64,000 bases of DNA, taken from positions 3,658,001 through 3,722,000 of the forward strand of contig NZ_CP022437.1 in assembly GCF_002224365.1 (NCBI RefSeq). Reading direction: 5' to 3'. Positions 18,346 to 27,570 of the stretch are shown one piece after another. The notes under the pieces are model-generated. The model did not search any database and was not told the origin of the DNA. It worked only from the letters and a program-made list of their open reading frames with translations. Each line of letters starts with the position of its first letter. Within the stretch, counting starts at the first letter, position 1. The position numbers and the translations under genes were made by a program. Source of the stretch: Virgibacillus necropolis (GTDB taxonomy: Bacteria; Bacillota; Bacilli; Bacillales; Amphibacillaceae).

Positions 18346-19353
18346 TTATCTCCTCATTTTAGGATCTAGCGCATCTCGTAGTCCGTCTGCTAAGACGTTA
18401 AAGCTAATCATAATGAGACTTATAACAATCGCCGGAAATAATAATTTGTACGGAAAGAAACGCATCGATTTATAACCGTCTTCGATTAAGACACCTAGTG
18501 AAGCTAAAGGTGGTTGTAACCCAAGCCCGATAAAACTCAAAAATGCTTCAAAAAAGATAGCTGTTGGAATAGTAAACATTAATGTTACAATAATTGGTCC
18601 CATAACGTTAGGGATTAAATGCTTCCATATTATTTTTCTATTTGAAGTACCCAAATTGCGAGCAGCTAGGATAAATTCTTGTCCTTTCAGCTGCAAAATT
18701 TGCCCTCGAACGACACGCGCCATACCTACCCATCCTGTAATAATCATAGCTATAATAATGGAGGTAATGCCTGGCTCAAGAATGATGATAAATAGAATAA
18801 TGACAACCAAATTTGGAATTCCCATAAGTACTTCTATGATCCGTTGCATAAAATTGTCTACACGCCCGCCATAAAAGGAAGAAATCCCACCATAAACGAC
18901 TCCGATAATTAAATCTAATAGGGCAGCAACAAGAGCGATAAACAAAGAAATTTGTGTACCCTTCCATACCCTAGTCCATAAATCGCGACCAAATTCATCC
19001 GTTCCAAACCAAGAAGCTTTCGTAATCCCTCTCTCCTCATATAGATTCGTTCCGTTAGCATCCTCGCCATTCAATCCCAACCATTCTAAACCAGGTACAA
19101 GCGGAGGCAGGTTTGATCGCATCAGGTCTTGATCAACGTATGAATATTCATTCATATAAGGTCCAGCCAACGAAATCACGACCAGTACTATAATAGTAAT
19201 AAGTCCCAAAAATGCTCCCCTATTTTTTCTTAATCTTCTCCAAGCTTCTTTCCAAAAGGTTACAGGTGGACCTGCAATTTCTTCCCTTTTACTAGAATCA
19301 ACTGGAGATGGGACAAACATATCCTGGGTAACTTCCTTTTTGTCTGCTCTCAT
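18346..19353 (-). CDS. oppC: Oligopeptide ABC transporter permease OppC
   Basis: A 335-residue permease: long cytosolic N-terminus, TM1 near residues 45-67, a large external loop containing WFGTDEFGRDLWTRVW (typical of OppC), then five TM helices with the EAA loop AARNLGTSNRKIIWKHLIPN that contacts the ATPases. Overlaps the oppB stop by 4 nt (translational coupling). Confidence 0.92.
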   Translation of the reverse strand: MRADKKEVTQDMFVPSPVDSSKREEIAGPPVTFWKEAWRRLRKNRGAFLGLITIIVLVVISLAGPYMNEYSYVDQDLMRSNLPPLVPGLEWLGLNGEDANGTNLYEERGITKASWFGTDEFGRDLWTRVWKGTQISLFIALVAALLDLIIGVVYGGISSFYGGRVDNFMQRIIEVLMGIPNLVVIILFIIILEPGITSIIIAMIITGWVGMARVVRGQILQLKGQEFILAARNLGTSNRKIIWKHLIPNVMGPIIVTLMFTIPTAIFFEAFLSFIGLGLQPPLASLGVLIEDGYKSMRFFPYKLLFPAIVISLIMISFNVLADGLRDALDPKMRR

Positions 19354-20288
19354 TTCTTATGACCCCCTTTTATACTAATTCGTGGGTCAATAATTCCGTA
19401 TAAGATATCTACTAATAAAACAACTCCGATAAATAGGGCACTGTACATTAATGTAATGCCCATAATGACACTATAATCATTCACTAATACGGACTTCGTG
19501 AATTGTTCTCCTAGACCAGGCACTGCGAATATTTTTTCTATGACTAACGTTCCTGTCATGATCGCTACGGCTAAAGGTCCAAGCATTGTCACAACTGGAA
19601 TAATAGCATTACGAATGACATGTTTAAGTAAAACACCCTTTTCACTGATACCTTTTGCTTTAGCCGTTATGATATAATCTTGTCCTAGAACTTCCAGCAT
19701 TTCTGTTCGAATAAAACGGGCCACTGTAGCAACAACCATAACGGAAAGGGCAATTGAAGGCATAATGGTATATTCATATCCTTGCCACAACGCTGCTGGT
19801 AACCAACCTAGTTTAACCCCGATATAATATTGCATTAAAGCAGCAAAGACAAAGGATGGAACGGACATTCCAAGTACCGCGATGAATACGGAACCATAAT
19901 CTAAAAAACTATTATGCCGTAGAGCTGAAATAATTCCGAGAATTAAACCAATTAATGTTCCTAAAATAAGTGCTTGGGAACCAATTAGGGCTGATGGACC
20001 AATTCGTCCACTAAGAATACTGTTCACTGAACGCCCATCATATTGATAGGAGAGACCTAGATCACCTGTTACTAGGTTTCCTACATATTTTAAGTACTGA
20101 ATCGCTACCGGTTTATCTAGTCCATATTTTTCATTCATTAAAATCAACTGTTGTTCGGATAACTTTTCTGGATTACTGAATGGTGTACCTGGAAGAAGTT
20201 TGACGAGAAAAAAGGTAACCGTTATTACGATAAACAAGGTTAAAAGCATATAACCTATTCGTTGAATAATATAACCTTTCACAATCAC
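19350..20288 (-). CDS. oppB: Oligopeptide ABC transporter permease OppB
   Basis: A 312-residue permease with six TM helices. N-terminal YIIQRIGYMLLTLF and the EAA loop TAKAKGISEKGVLLKHVIRN are characteristic; the end EIIDPRISIK-like GIIDPRISIKGG is family-typical. Downstream of oppA behind a terminator-like hairpin. Confidence 0.92.
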   Translation of the reverse strand: MIVKGYIIQRIGYMLLTLFIVITVTFFLVKLLPGTPFSNPEKLSEQQLILMNEKYGLDKPVAIQYLKYVGNLVTGDLGLSYQYDGRSVNSILSGRIGPSALIGSQALILGTLIGLILGIISALRHNSFLDYGSVFIAVLGMSVPSFVFAALMQYYIGVKLGWLPAALWQGYEYTIMPSIALSVMVVATVARFIRTEMLEVLGQDYIITAKAKGISEKGVLLKHVIRNAIIPVVTMLGPLAVAIMTGTLVIEKIFAVPGLGEQFTKSVLVNDYSVIMGITLMYSALFIGVVLLVDILYGIIDPRISIKGGHKK

Positions 20289-20322
20289 ACCTCACTATCC
20301 TAACTTGTCTGGCCACTAGTAG

Positions 20323-20362
20323 AAAAAATGAGGATGCACCAGCTATAACATCCTCATTTTTT
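20323..20362 (-). terminator. Internal terminator between oppA and oppB
   Basis: AAAATGAGGATG / CATCCTCATTTT 12-bp perfect stem followed on the minus strand by a T run. It probably lets part of the transcription end after oppA, giving excess binding protein over permease and ATPases. Confidence 0.8.
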
Positions 20363-20385
20363 AAATCTGCACGTACATGATTATT

Positions 20386-22044
20386 TTATTTTTTGATGTA
20401 TGCCCATTTGAAACTAAATTCGGCACCACTTGGATGGTAAGCTAAGTCTTTAACGTATAAACGTTGAAGTACAGCATTGGTTACTTGATATGCTGGACCG
20501 ATTGCAGCATCTTCGAATAATATTTTTTCAGCCTCTAACATCATTGCATACCGATCGGTAGGATTCTGTTCTTCATTTATCTTTTCTATAAGAGCATCAT
20601 ATTCAGGGTTGGAGTAACCCATTCTATTTGCTGAACCGTCGGTGACCCACATTCCAAGGTATGTCATTGGGTCATTATAATCTGGTCCCCACGAAGAAAT
20701 TGAGATACCATAATCTATCGCTTTTTCTAATTCTAAACGTTGCTGGAAAGGAACAACCTTAATCTCCACTTTTAGTCCTGACAAATTGGTTTCTAATTGG
20801 TTTTTCAGGTATTCCGCAGTCTTCATCATAGATTCATCATCTGAAGACATAATGGAAATTGTCGCAGTTTCTTTACCAATTTCCTCTAAACCTTTGTCCA
20901 AAAATGCTTGTGCTTCTTCAAATGTTCCTTGATTGAAGGGTCCATTTAAATCACGAAAACCTTTGCCATCTGGAGAAGTAGAGAATCCCTTTGGTACTAG
21001 TGCATATAAAGGCTTTGATCCATTATTAAGAATGACCTCAGCATGAGCTTTTTTATCCCAACCCATATCAATCGCACGCCGAATATTTTCATTTCCTAAA
21101 GCTTCAAGGGTATGGTTAAAGCGAAGGAATCTGATTTCAGCATCGTCAACAAAACTAAATGTTTCGTCGTCCTGATACTCATCAACAGTGGCTGCAGTTA
21201 GGTCTACACGGTCAAGCTCATGTGTTTCATAAAGGTTTAATTCTGTTGATGCTTCCTTTACTACAAATGTATTGATCTCTTCTAACTTTACTGTTTCCGC
21301 ATCCCAATAATCAGGATTTTTCTTATATTGCCAGCTTTGATCGTGTTTCCATTCTGATAGAACAAATGGACCGTTGTATAACATGTTGCTGGCTTCTAGA
21401 GCATATTGGTCTCCTTGACTCTCAACGAATTCTTGATTTTGTGGTAGGAATGAAGGAAAAGTTAAATTTTGTGGTAAAAGTGGGTTAGGACCAGACAGGG
21501 TAACTTCAAGGGTTTTGTCATCAAGTGCTTTAACCCCTAGTTCTTCAGCCTGCTTATCTCCATTTATGATTTCCGTTGCATTGAGAATCTTTGCGGTTTC
21601 AAACATACTCGCATAGTGTCCCGTATCTTTAAATATTCTCTGCCATGCGTAAACGAAGTCATGAGCAGTAACAGGGTCGCCATTACTCCACTTCGCATCA
21701 CGAAGCGTAAAAGTGTGTACTAACCCATCTTCACTAGCCTGATGATCTTTTGCGATAGCTAAAACTGCATTATGTTCTAGTCCTAAGCGATACAGACCTT
21801 CCTTAACATTGTTCAAAGCTGTAAATGAGACCCCATCATGAGCATGAACAGAATCCATCGTTGGAATTTCTGCACTCTCTGACATATTTAAAACTTGTTC
21901 CACACCAGCATCCTTCGCACTATCCTCCTTCGTTGCTTCTGGAGTATCGGTACTTTCTTCTGATGAATTAAAATTACAACCGGTGAGCACTAGACCTACA
22001 ATAAACATTAAAATCAACAGCTTGGTCAACAACCGCTTTTTCAT
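20386..22044 (-). CDS. oppA: Oligopeptide-binding lipoprotein OppA
   Basis: A 552-residue family 5 extracellular solute-binding protein. Lipobox LVLTGC with Cys about 23, a Ser/Glu/Asp-rich linker, then the SBP_bac_5 fold (DAKWSNGDPVTAHDFVYAWQ, YALVPKGFSTSPDGKGFRDL, SSWGPDYNDPMTYLGMW), the form typical of OppA proteins. Anchored outside the membrane, it captures peptides for OppBCDF. First gene of the operon; followed by a terminator-like hairpin. Confidence 0.9.
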   Translation of the reverse strand: MKKRLLTKLLILMFIVGLVLTGCNFNSSEESTDTPEATKEDSAKDAGVEQVLNMSESAEIPTMDSVHAHDGVSFTALNNVKEGLYRLGLEHNAVLAIAKDHQASEDGLVHTFTLRDAKWSNGDPVTAHDFVYAWQRIFKDTGHYASMFETAKILNATEIINGDKQAEELGVKALDDKTLEVTLSGPNPLLPQNLTFPSFLPQNQEFVESQGDQYALEASNMLYNGPFVLSEWKHDQSWQYKKNPDYWDAETVKLEEINTFVVKEASTELNLYETHELDRVDLTAATVDEYQDDETFSFVDDAEIRFLRFNHTLEALGNENIRRAIDMGWDKKAHAEVILNNGSKPLYALVPKGFSTSPDGKGFRDLNGPFNQGTFEEAQAFLDKGLEEIGKETATISIMSSDDESMMKTAEYLKNQLETNLSGLKVEIKVVPFQQRLELEKAIDYGISISSWGPDYNDPMTYLGMWVTDGSANRMGYSNPEYDALIEKINEEQNPTDRYAMMLEAEKILFEDAAIGPAYQVTNAVLQRLYVKDLAYHPSGAEFSFKWAYIKK

Positions 22045-22264
22045 TCATTTTCCCCCTTATTGTTTACATTTTTTAGTAACTTACAGCATAGTGATACTAG
22101 TATTACGTTTGATCCACATCTTTTGTATGGTCTAGTCAAGCTTTTTTAGACTTACCTAACATTATGATAAAAATTGCAGATATATGTTATAAAACATTCA
22201 GTGGGGTTCTACTGCCAATCAAACTGCGATAACAAATATCTAGCCTGAGTAGGTGATAGTCCTT

Positions 22265-22633
22265 ATGGTTCGCAAGACTCTACTAATCATTTTAGGAATA
22301 CTTTGTTTTTCAACCTTTATCTCTTTTCTCACGGATTATTCTATTAATCTATTAGGTTGGGTCAACAGTCTTTTTTATTGTTCACTTCTTCTGACCATTG
22401 TCGGTGGAGCGATGCTTGTTATACAGGGTGGATTTTTTAATGGAATGATAAGGAGTTCTAAACGATTCTTCCAAAAATCAAATCCTGTAGTGCGAGTACT
22501 GCAGGATAGTGAAGGCACAAAGGAAGATATAAGGCCTTACAGCGTTTCATTCACGCTAACTTCCCCATTCTTGTTAGCAGGTAGCATTTTATTAGTATTT
22601 TCTATTTTGTTTTCTTTGGTTATTTCTTTTTAG
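22265..22633 (+). CDS. DUF3899-type small membrane protein
   Basis: A 122-residue protein with TM helices near residues 5-25, 33-55 and 98-120 and a basic cytosolic loop containing GGFFNGMIRSSKRFFQK, the hallmark of DUF3899 proteins. Function unknown. A GTG at 22253 lies inside the ribosome binding site (GAGTAGGTGAT), so the ATG at 22265 is preferred. Single gene, convergent with the exonuclease; both probably use the terminator at 22658-22700. Confidence 0.65.
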   Translation: MVRKTLLIILGILCFSTFISFLTDYSINLLGWVNSLFYCSLLLTIVGGAMLVIQGGFFNGMIRSSKRFFQKSNPVVRVLQDSEGTKEDIRPYSVSFTLTSPFLLAGSILLVFSILFSLVISF

Positions 22634-22657
22634 TTACGGTAACGATAGGATTGAATC

Positions 22658-22700
22658 AAAAAAAGGAAAGGATATGCAGTTGTTTGCATACCTTTCCTTT
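22658..22700. terminator. Bidirectional terminator
   Basis: AAAGGAAAGG / CCTTTCCTTT stem continued by an inner ATATGCA/TTGCATA stem, with T runs on both strands, between two convergent genes. Confidence 0.8.
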
Positions 22701-22742
22701 ATGAGTTTGAAAATGGATGAAATTTTAATTTAGACTCACTAA

Positions 22743-23354
22743 TCAAAAATACATTCTTTTCTTATGTCTTTTAGGATTAATTTTAGGTGTAATATAGCCG
22801 CGTTCATACATTCTACCTTTTTTCATACTGCAATTTTTCACAAAATCATCTAGATCGCTCGCATTGTGTTCCCTGATTGCTTCGATTAAAATTAACGCGG
22901 CTACACGTGCATCCTCTAAAGCATGATGATGTTCAAATAAGATATTATGGTGTGAAGCCACCGTATTTAGCCGATGATTCATTAGATCCGGCCATATACG
23001 TTTTGAAATCTCCACTGTACACAAATACTCCATCTCAGGATATGTAAGATTGAAATAATCCAAACTCTTTCGCAGTACACTCATATCAAAACTAGCATTA
23101 TGGGCTATAACAACATTACCTGTTAAATAGGACTCAAATTTTGGCCATAACTCGGCAAAAGTTGGTGCATCAATTACATCGGCTTCAGTGATACCATGAA
23201 CCCTGATATTAAAGGAACTGAAATCCATAAGCGGATTGATCAAACTATAAAACTCTTCAACTATCCCTGTTTCATTTGCAACTACAATACCAATCGCACA
23301 TGCGCTGTGACGTTTTTCGTTTGCAGTTTCAAAATCTATTGAAATGAAATTCAT
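22743..23354 (-). CDS. DEDDh 3'-5' exonuclease (DnaQ/epsilon-like)
   Basis: A 203-residue exonuclease domain. ExoI motif IDFETAN (residues 6-12) with the Asp and Glu metal ligands; HNASFDMSVLRK (ExoII) with Asp; and HHALEDARVAAL (ExoIIIe) with the catalytic His and Asp. All four acidic residues and the His are present. Stand-alone proteins of this kind process DNA or RNA ends rather than being the PolC proofreading domain. ATG at 23354 follows AAGGAGG; the longer frame from 23375 is not supported. Confidence 0.85.
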   Translation of the reverse strand: MNFISIDFETANEKRHSACAIGIVVANETGIVEEFYSLINPLMDFSSFNIRVHGITEADVIDAPTFAELWPKFESYLTGNVVIAHNASFDMSVLRKSLDYFNLTYPEMEYLCTVEISKRIWPDLMNHRLNTVASHHNILFEHHHALEDARVAALILIEAIREHNASDLDDFVKNCSMKKGRMYERGYITPKINPKRHKKRMYF

Positions 23355-23527
23355 GAGGTGCCTCCTTACTAGCATTTAATAGATGCCTACAATTATATCA
23401 TGAAATTCTACTATTTCTCATCTACCTTTAGTAATTTTCCCTACTACTATTGTACCTGTTCTAAAACAATCTGAAATGTTAGAATGTAAGTGAACATTTA
23501 ATGATCTTGTAACTGGGAGGGACAGAA

Positions 23528-24499
23528 ATGAAAAACTGTTTTCAAGTTATTCCATATCAAGTGATTCAACAAGTAGACCAAGTCGAGAACGAAATTCCTA
23601 AAGGTGTTGAACTTATTCAGGCTTCAAAAGTTTGGGATGACACAAAAGGAAAAAGTATTACAGTAGCAGTTCTTGATACAGGATGTGATGTTGACCATCC
23701 CGATTTATCGGATCGTATCATTGGCGGAAAAAATTTCACAGATGACGATTCTAGCGATCCGGAAATTTTTATCGATCATGCTGGTCATGGTACTCACGTA
23801 GCTGGAACAATCGCTGCCAGTCAAAATGATTCAGGTGTAACCGGGGTCGCTCCAGAAGCAAGCCTCCTCATTGTAAAGGTACTCAACAAAGATGGTTCAG
23901 GTCAATATGATTGGATCATTAATGGAATTAATTTTGCCATTGAACAAAAAGTAGACATCATTTCCATGTCTCTTGGAGGACCAAATGATCATGCGGAACT
24001 TTATAAAGCAATCAAATCTGCAGTTGAGAACAATATTCTTGTTGTTTGTGCTGCAGGAAATGGGGGTGATGGCGATGATTCGACAGATGAATTCGCCTAT
24101 CCGGGAAGCTATAATGAAGTTATCAGTGTAGGTGCTATTGATTTTAAACGGCGTTCCTCCGAGTTTACCAATTCCAATAATGAAGTGGATTTGGTAACAC
24201 CAGGTGAAAAAATCTTATCCACATACCCGGATGGAAAATATGCCACCTTGAGCGGAACATCCATGTCAGCCCCTCATGCTTCAGGGGCATTAGCATTAAT
24301 AAAAGTTTTGGCACACAACTATTTTGAACGAGAACTTTCGGAACCAGAACTTTATGCACAATTAATCAAACGGACTGTTCCCCTAGGGCTGTCACCGATG
24401 CTCGAAGGAAATGGGCTATTGTATTTAACTGCTCCTACCTATTTATCTAAAATTTTTGATCAAGAACTCAAATCGTCGGTTATGAAAAAATTGGAGTAG
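23528..24499 (+). CDS. Intracellular subtilisin-like serine protease (IspA type)
   Basis: A 323-residue S8 peptidase with no signal peptide. The short N-terminal extension holds VIPYQV, the LIPY-like propeptide motif by which Bacillus intracellular subtilisins keep themselves inactive. Catalytic triad: D50 in VAVLDTGCDVDHPDL, H87 in GHGTHVAG, S245 in LSGTSMSAPHASG, with oxyanion N178 in AAGN. All are intact. GGGAGGGA precedes the ATG and a terminator follows. Intracellular subtilisins degrade cytosolic protein mainly in stationary phase and sporulation. Confidence 0.9.
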   Translation: MKNCFQVIPYQVIQQVDQVENEIPKGVELIQASKVWDDTKGKSITVAVLDTGCDVDHPDLSDRIIGGKNFTDDDSSDPEIFIDHAGHGTHVAGTIAASQNDSGVTGVAPEASLLIVKVLNKDGSGQYDWIINGINFAIEQKVDIISMSLGGPNDHAELYKAIKSAVENNILVVCAAGNGGDGDDSTDEFAYPGSYNEVISVGAIDFKRRSSEFTNSNNEVDLVTPGEKILSTYPDGKYATLSGTSMSAPHASGALALIKVLAHNYFERELSEPELYAQLIKRTVPLGLSPMLEGNGLLYLTAPTYLSKIFDQELKSSVMKKLE

Positions 24500-24552
24500 G
24501 CTTAGATAGATTTGAAAAATTGGTCTCCACAGGGTAGAAGGATTTTTTAATT

Positions 24553-24594
24553 AGAAAACAGGATGCGTGGGACAAGGCCATCCTGTTTTCTTGA
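24553..24594 (+). terminator. Terminator of the intracellular protease gene
   Basis: AGAAAACAGGATG / CATCCTGTTTTCTT stem with a 13-nt loop, about 55 nt after the stop. Confidence 0.75.
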
Positions 24595-24613
24595 GGTTTA
24601 AAAAAATATTATT

Positions 24614-24777
24614 TATAGAGGTTGTTTAAAAAGTCCCCAAATGATAAACGGCGAATTTCTTCGCTTTGCTTATCTTTCCGGTCCTCATGTAGGAATAGCC
24701 TACATTGCGGTCCTCAAGACTACGCCGCCTCGAACTTCTTGTTTCTAATTTGCCGACTTTTTAAACACGCACTTATA
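24614..24777. repeat. Complete MITE-like repeat (164 bp)
   Basis: Bounded by inverted ends TATAGAGGTTGTTTAAAAAG and, on the other strand, TATAAGTGCGTGTTTAAAAA, both continuing into AGTC. The interior has CAAATGATAAACGGCGAA and a GGTCCTCATG/GGTCCTCAAG pair and encodes no protein. Related copies or ends lie at 4811, 45248, 52891 and 53461. It ends 6 nt before the glycerate kinase stop codon. Confidence 0.75.
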
Positions 24778-24782
24778 ATAAA

Positions 24783-25922
24783 TTATCTTGATGCTCTTAT
24801 CAACCGAAATAATTGCTTTGATGTTGATTGCAAATTATTATATGTCGTTTTCCAAGTCATTGCCTCCTCCAATGACATTGGGGCACTCGTTATTGAAAAA
24901 TAAGAGGTAACACCAAGTTCATTTAATTCAGAAGTTTCATCAGTTACACCACCTGCCAAAGCAATAACAGGAATGTTATTTTTCTTTGCCATTTGTGCCA
25001 CTCCAAGTGGAGCTTTTCCCATTGATGTCTGACCATCCATCTTTCCCTCGCCGGTTATCACAAAGTCAGCCCCTTGCATATGGGCTTTCATACCAATATG
25101 ATCTAAAATAAGTTCAATTCCTGACTGCAGATTTGCATTTAAAAAACCATAAAAGGCTGCTCCCAATCCGCCAGCAGCTCCTGCACCTTTTATATTATGT
25201 ATATCTTGGCCTAAATCGCGTAGAACAACATGAGCAAAGTGTTTTAGGCCCGTATCAAGCTCCTTCACCATGTCTTCTGATGCCCCTTTTTGTGGACCAA
25301 AAATATAAGCTGCCCCTTCAGTTCCATATAGAAGATTATTTACATCGCAAGCTACGTTAAATACACATCCTTCTAATCTAGGATTGACATATTCTGTATT
25401 AATTTTATGAATATCTTCCAATACTTTTCCGCCAAACCCTACTTCATTATTATGTCGATCCATGAAATGGAAACCTAAAGCTCGAAGCATACCAACACCT
25501 GCATCGTTTGTAGCACTCCCCCCCAATCCTATCACAAAATTGTTGCACCCTTTATCTAAAGCATCCGAAATAAGTTCACCCACCCCATAAGTAGTTGTCA
25601 ATAAAGGATTACGATACTTTTCAGGAATAAGTGGAAGCCCACATGCAGACGCTACTTCAATAACAGCCGTTTTATCATCTCCTAAAATCCCATATATAGC
25701 CTCTAACTTTTCATTCAAAGGTCCAGTAACCTTCATTTTTATCAATTGTCCCTCTGTTGCATGAACCAACGAATCTACCGTGCCTTCTCCCCCGTCCGCT
25801 AAGGGAAGTGTCACAATCTCTGAATCTTGATATACTTCCTTGATTCCTTTTGAAATGGCTTCACTTCCTTTTATAGAAGAAATGCTTTCTTTAAATGAGT
25901 CTATAGCAATTAAAACTTTCAC
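24783..25922 (-). CDS. Glycerate 2-kinase
   Basis: A 379-residue GlxK/GarK-family kinase that phosphorylates D-glycerate to 2-phosphoglycerate (2-kinase by family). Starts KVLIAIDSFKESISSIKGSE, with LPLADGGEGT, the conserved VGLGGSATNDAGVGMLRALG, IKGAGAAGGLGAAF and VITGEGKMDGQT. Length is normal. The start is a GTG after GAGGGAGTG. It follows tartrate dehydrogenase in the same orientation behind a terminator, so it may have its own promoter; its product use fits glycerate made from meso-tartrate. A MITE-like repeat abuts its 3' end. Confidence 0.9.
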   Translation of the reverse strand: MKVLIAIDSFKESISSIKGSEAISKGIKEVYQDSEIVTLPLADGGEGTVDSLVHATEGQLIKMKVTGPLNEKLEAIYGILGDDKTAVIEVASACGLPLIPEKYRNPLLTTTYGVGELISDALDKGCNNFVIGLGGSATNDAGVGMLRALGFHFMDRHNNEVGFGGKVLEDIHKINTEYVNPRLEGCVFNVACDVNNLLYGTEGAAYIFGPQKGASEDMVKELDTGLKHFAHVVLRDLGQDIHNIKGAGAAGGLGAAFYGFLNANLQSGIELILDHIGMKAHMQGADFVITGEGKMDGQTSMGKAPLGVAQMAKKNNIPVIALAGGVTDETSELNELGVTSYFSITSAPMSLEEAMTWKTTYNNLQSTSKQLFRLIRASR

Positions 25923-26040
25923 TTATTTTCACTCCCTCAATAAATTCTTTGTCTTACTGTAAGAACGATTAAATTCTACGGTTTTAATTACTTGTTTTAT
26001 ACCTCTCTTCTTAAACTAGCATAATGCTATCGATATTACT

Positions 26041-26079
26041 AAAAAACCCGTAGTCGAAGTATATGGAATCGACTACGGC
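26041..26079 (-). terminator. Terminator of the tartrate dehydrogenase gene
   Basis: CCGTAGTCGA / TCGACTACGG perfect stem followed on the minus strand by six T, about 10 nt after the stop. Confidence 0.85.
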
Positions 26080-26088
26080 AGCTCTCGC

Positions 26089-27186
26089 TTAAACTTTTGT
26101 TTTAACTTCGGAAAGATTTTTTATGATAGCATCTGTTATTTGAACTGTACTATATGTTCCACCTAAATCACGAGTAAGAACACCTTGACGTGTTGTGTCT
26201 TCAATCGCTGTGTCTAAGCGCTTCGATTCATCTGTTAGTCCTAAATGATCTAACATAAGTGATGCACTTCCAATTGTACCGATTGGATTGGCTATTCCTT
26301 TTCCAGCAATATCCGGAGCTGACCCATGGACAGATTCAAACATACTTGGATTACGACCTTCTGGATTAAGATTAGCACTTGCAGCTATTCCTAAACTTCC
26401 AGAAAGGGCGCTTCCTAAATCCGATAATATATCTGCAAATAAATTTGAAGCGACTACTACTTCTAATTCTTCCGGATGCAATACAAATTGGGCAGCCATT
26501 GCATCTACAAGCCATTGATCTGTTTCAACATCAGGATAATCTTTACTTACACGGACAAATACTTCATCCCACAATACCATTCCATACTGCTGAGCATTAC
26601 TCTTCGTAACACTTGTTACTTTTTTTCTTTTACGTGTTCTAGCAAGATCAAATGCATAACGAATAATCCTTTCACATCCATGTTCCGTAAAGAGGGATGA
26701 TTGAACTGCAACTTCTTTTCCAGGGCCACGTCCAGAAAAATTCCGTCCACCTACACCTGAATATTCTCCTTCAGAGTTTTCACGGATTAATACCCAATTT
26801 AATGAATCTACGTCAGGGTGATTAAGTCGTCTTGGAATTCCAGGCAAAAATTCAACAGGACGGATATTAGCCCATTGATCTAGTCCCTGACAAATAGCTA
26901 TACGCAATCCCCATAGACTGATATGATCAGGCACCCCAGGAAATCCAACTGCTCCGAAATAAATTGCATCGTAATCCTTTAGCTTTTCAACTCCATTTTC
27001 ATCCATCATGCTACCATTTTCTAAATAATATTCGCAGCCCCAAGGAAAGAAATCGCTTTCAAAAGCAAACCGACCATTTGATTCTTCAGCTAAGTGATCA
27101 AGTACCCTTAACCCTTCTCGAACTACTTCTTTTCCAATACCATCACCCGGAATAACAGCTAAGCGAAATTTCTTTGTTTCATTCAT
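26089..27186 (-). CDS. Tartrate dehydrogenase / D-malate dehydrogenase
   Basis: A 365-residue member of the isocitrate/isopropylmalate dehydrogenase family, tartrate dehydrogenase (TtuC/DmlA) branch. IPGDGIGKEVVREG at the start, the substrate loop RPVEFLPGIPRRL, VLIRENSEGEYSGVGG with the catalytic Tyr region, SNLFADILSD with metal-binding Asp residues, and ESVHGSAPDIAGKGIANP for NAD binding. Family members oxidise L-tartrate, decarboxylate D-malate to pyruvate and convert meso-tartrate to D-glycerate; the adjacent glycerate kinase and dicarboxylate importer favour the last. Divergent from the importer with an operator in each promoter. Confidence 0.85.
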   Translation of the reverse strand: MNETKKFRLAVIPGDGIGKEVVREGLRVLDHLAEESNGRFAFESDFFPWGCEYYLENGSMMDENGVEKLKDYDAIYFGAVGFPGVPDHISLWGLRIAICQGLDQWANIRPVEFLPGIPRRLNHPDVDSLNWVLIRENSEGEYSGVGGRNFSGRGPGKEVAVQSSLFTEHGCERIIRYAFDLARTRKRKKVTSVTKSNAQQYGMVLWDEVFVRVSKDYPDVETDQWLVDAMAAQFVLHPEELEVVVASNLFADILSDLGSALSGSLGIAASANLNPEGRNPSMFESVHGSAPDIAGKGIANPIGTIGSASLMLDHLGLTDESKRLDTAIEDTTRQGVLTRDLGGTYSTVQITDAIIKNLSEVKTKV

Positions 27187-27247
27187 TAATTAACCTCCTA
27201 GACTAACCCTTTTAAAGGTATAGCTTTTTATAAATCTTATTATTTAA

Positions 27248-27276
27248 ATCTTAATTAATGTATACGTTAATGTCAA
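27248..27276 (-). promoter_or_regulatory. Promoter of tartrate dehydrogenase with operator in the spacer
   Basis: Minus-strand TTGACA (27271-27276), 17-nt spacer, TAAGAT (27248-27253). The spacer is filled by the near-palindrome ATTAATGTATACGTTAAT (27254-27271 on the plus strand), of the size bound by GntR/FadR-type dimers. Confidence 0.75.
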
Positions 27277-27422
27277 GTATTTATTGTTCAATTCTAATTT
27301 TACTTTAATAACTTTATATATATATTTTCACATTTTGATTGTTTATACTGTATATAAAGGGGATATTAATATAATAAAACCTCAATCTGTATTTTTATTT
27401 ATCAAAATATTTTTATTTATTA
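27277..27422. other. AT-rich divergent intergenic region
   Basis: Very AT-rich spacer between the two divergent promoters of the tartrate locus. No gene or stem-loop of note. Confidence 0.4.
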
Positions 27423-27452
27423 TTGACTTTAATGTATTCATTAATGTAGAAT
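27423..27452 (+). promoter_or_regulatory. Promoter of the DASS transporter with operator in the spacer
   Basis: TTGACT (27423-27428), 18-nt spacer, TAGAAT (27447-27452). TTTAATGTATTCATTAAT (27428-27445) occupies the spacer and resembles the palindrome in the divergent promoter, implying shared control. Confidence 0.7.
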
Positions 27453-27570
27453 TCAACTAGTAACATTCTGTATTAATTTATTAAAAAGGGGGGGGGTAAA
27501 TAATTATTTCTTTGAAAGCGATATCAAATTACGGTGAATAATAATTAATTAAACGAAAAGGAGATTGATT

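Noticed and set aside
22045-22250. Riboswitch or T-box upstream of oppA
   Set aside because: No conserved T-box or riboswitch core and no terminator/antiterminator pair found by eye.
24622-24903. 93-codon plus-strand frame
   Set aside because: Begins in the MITE-like repeat and continues antisense through the 3' end of the glycerate kinase gene; no ribosome site.
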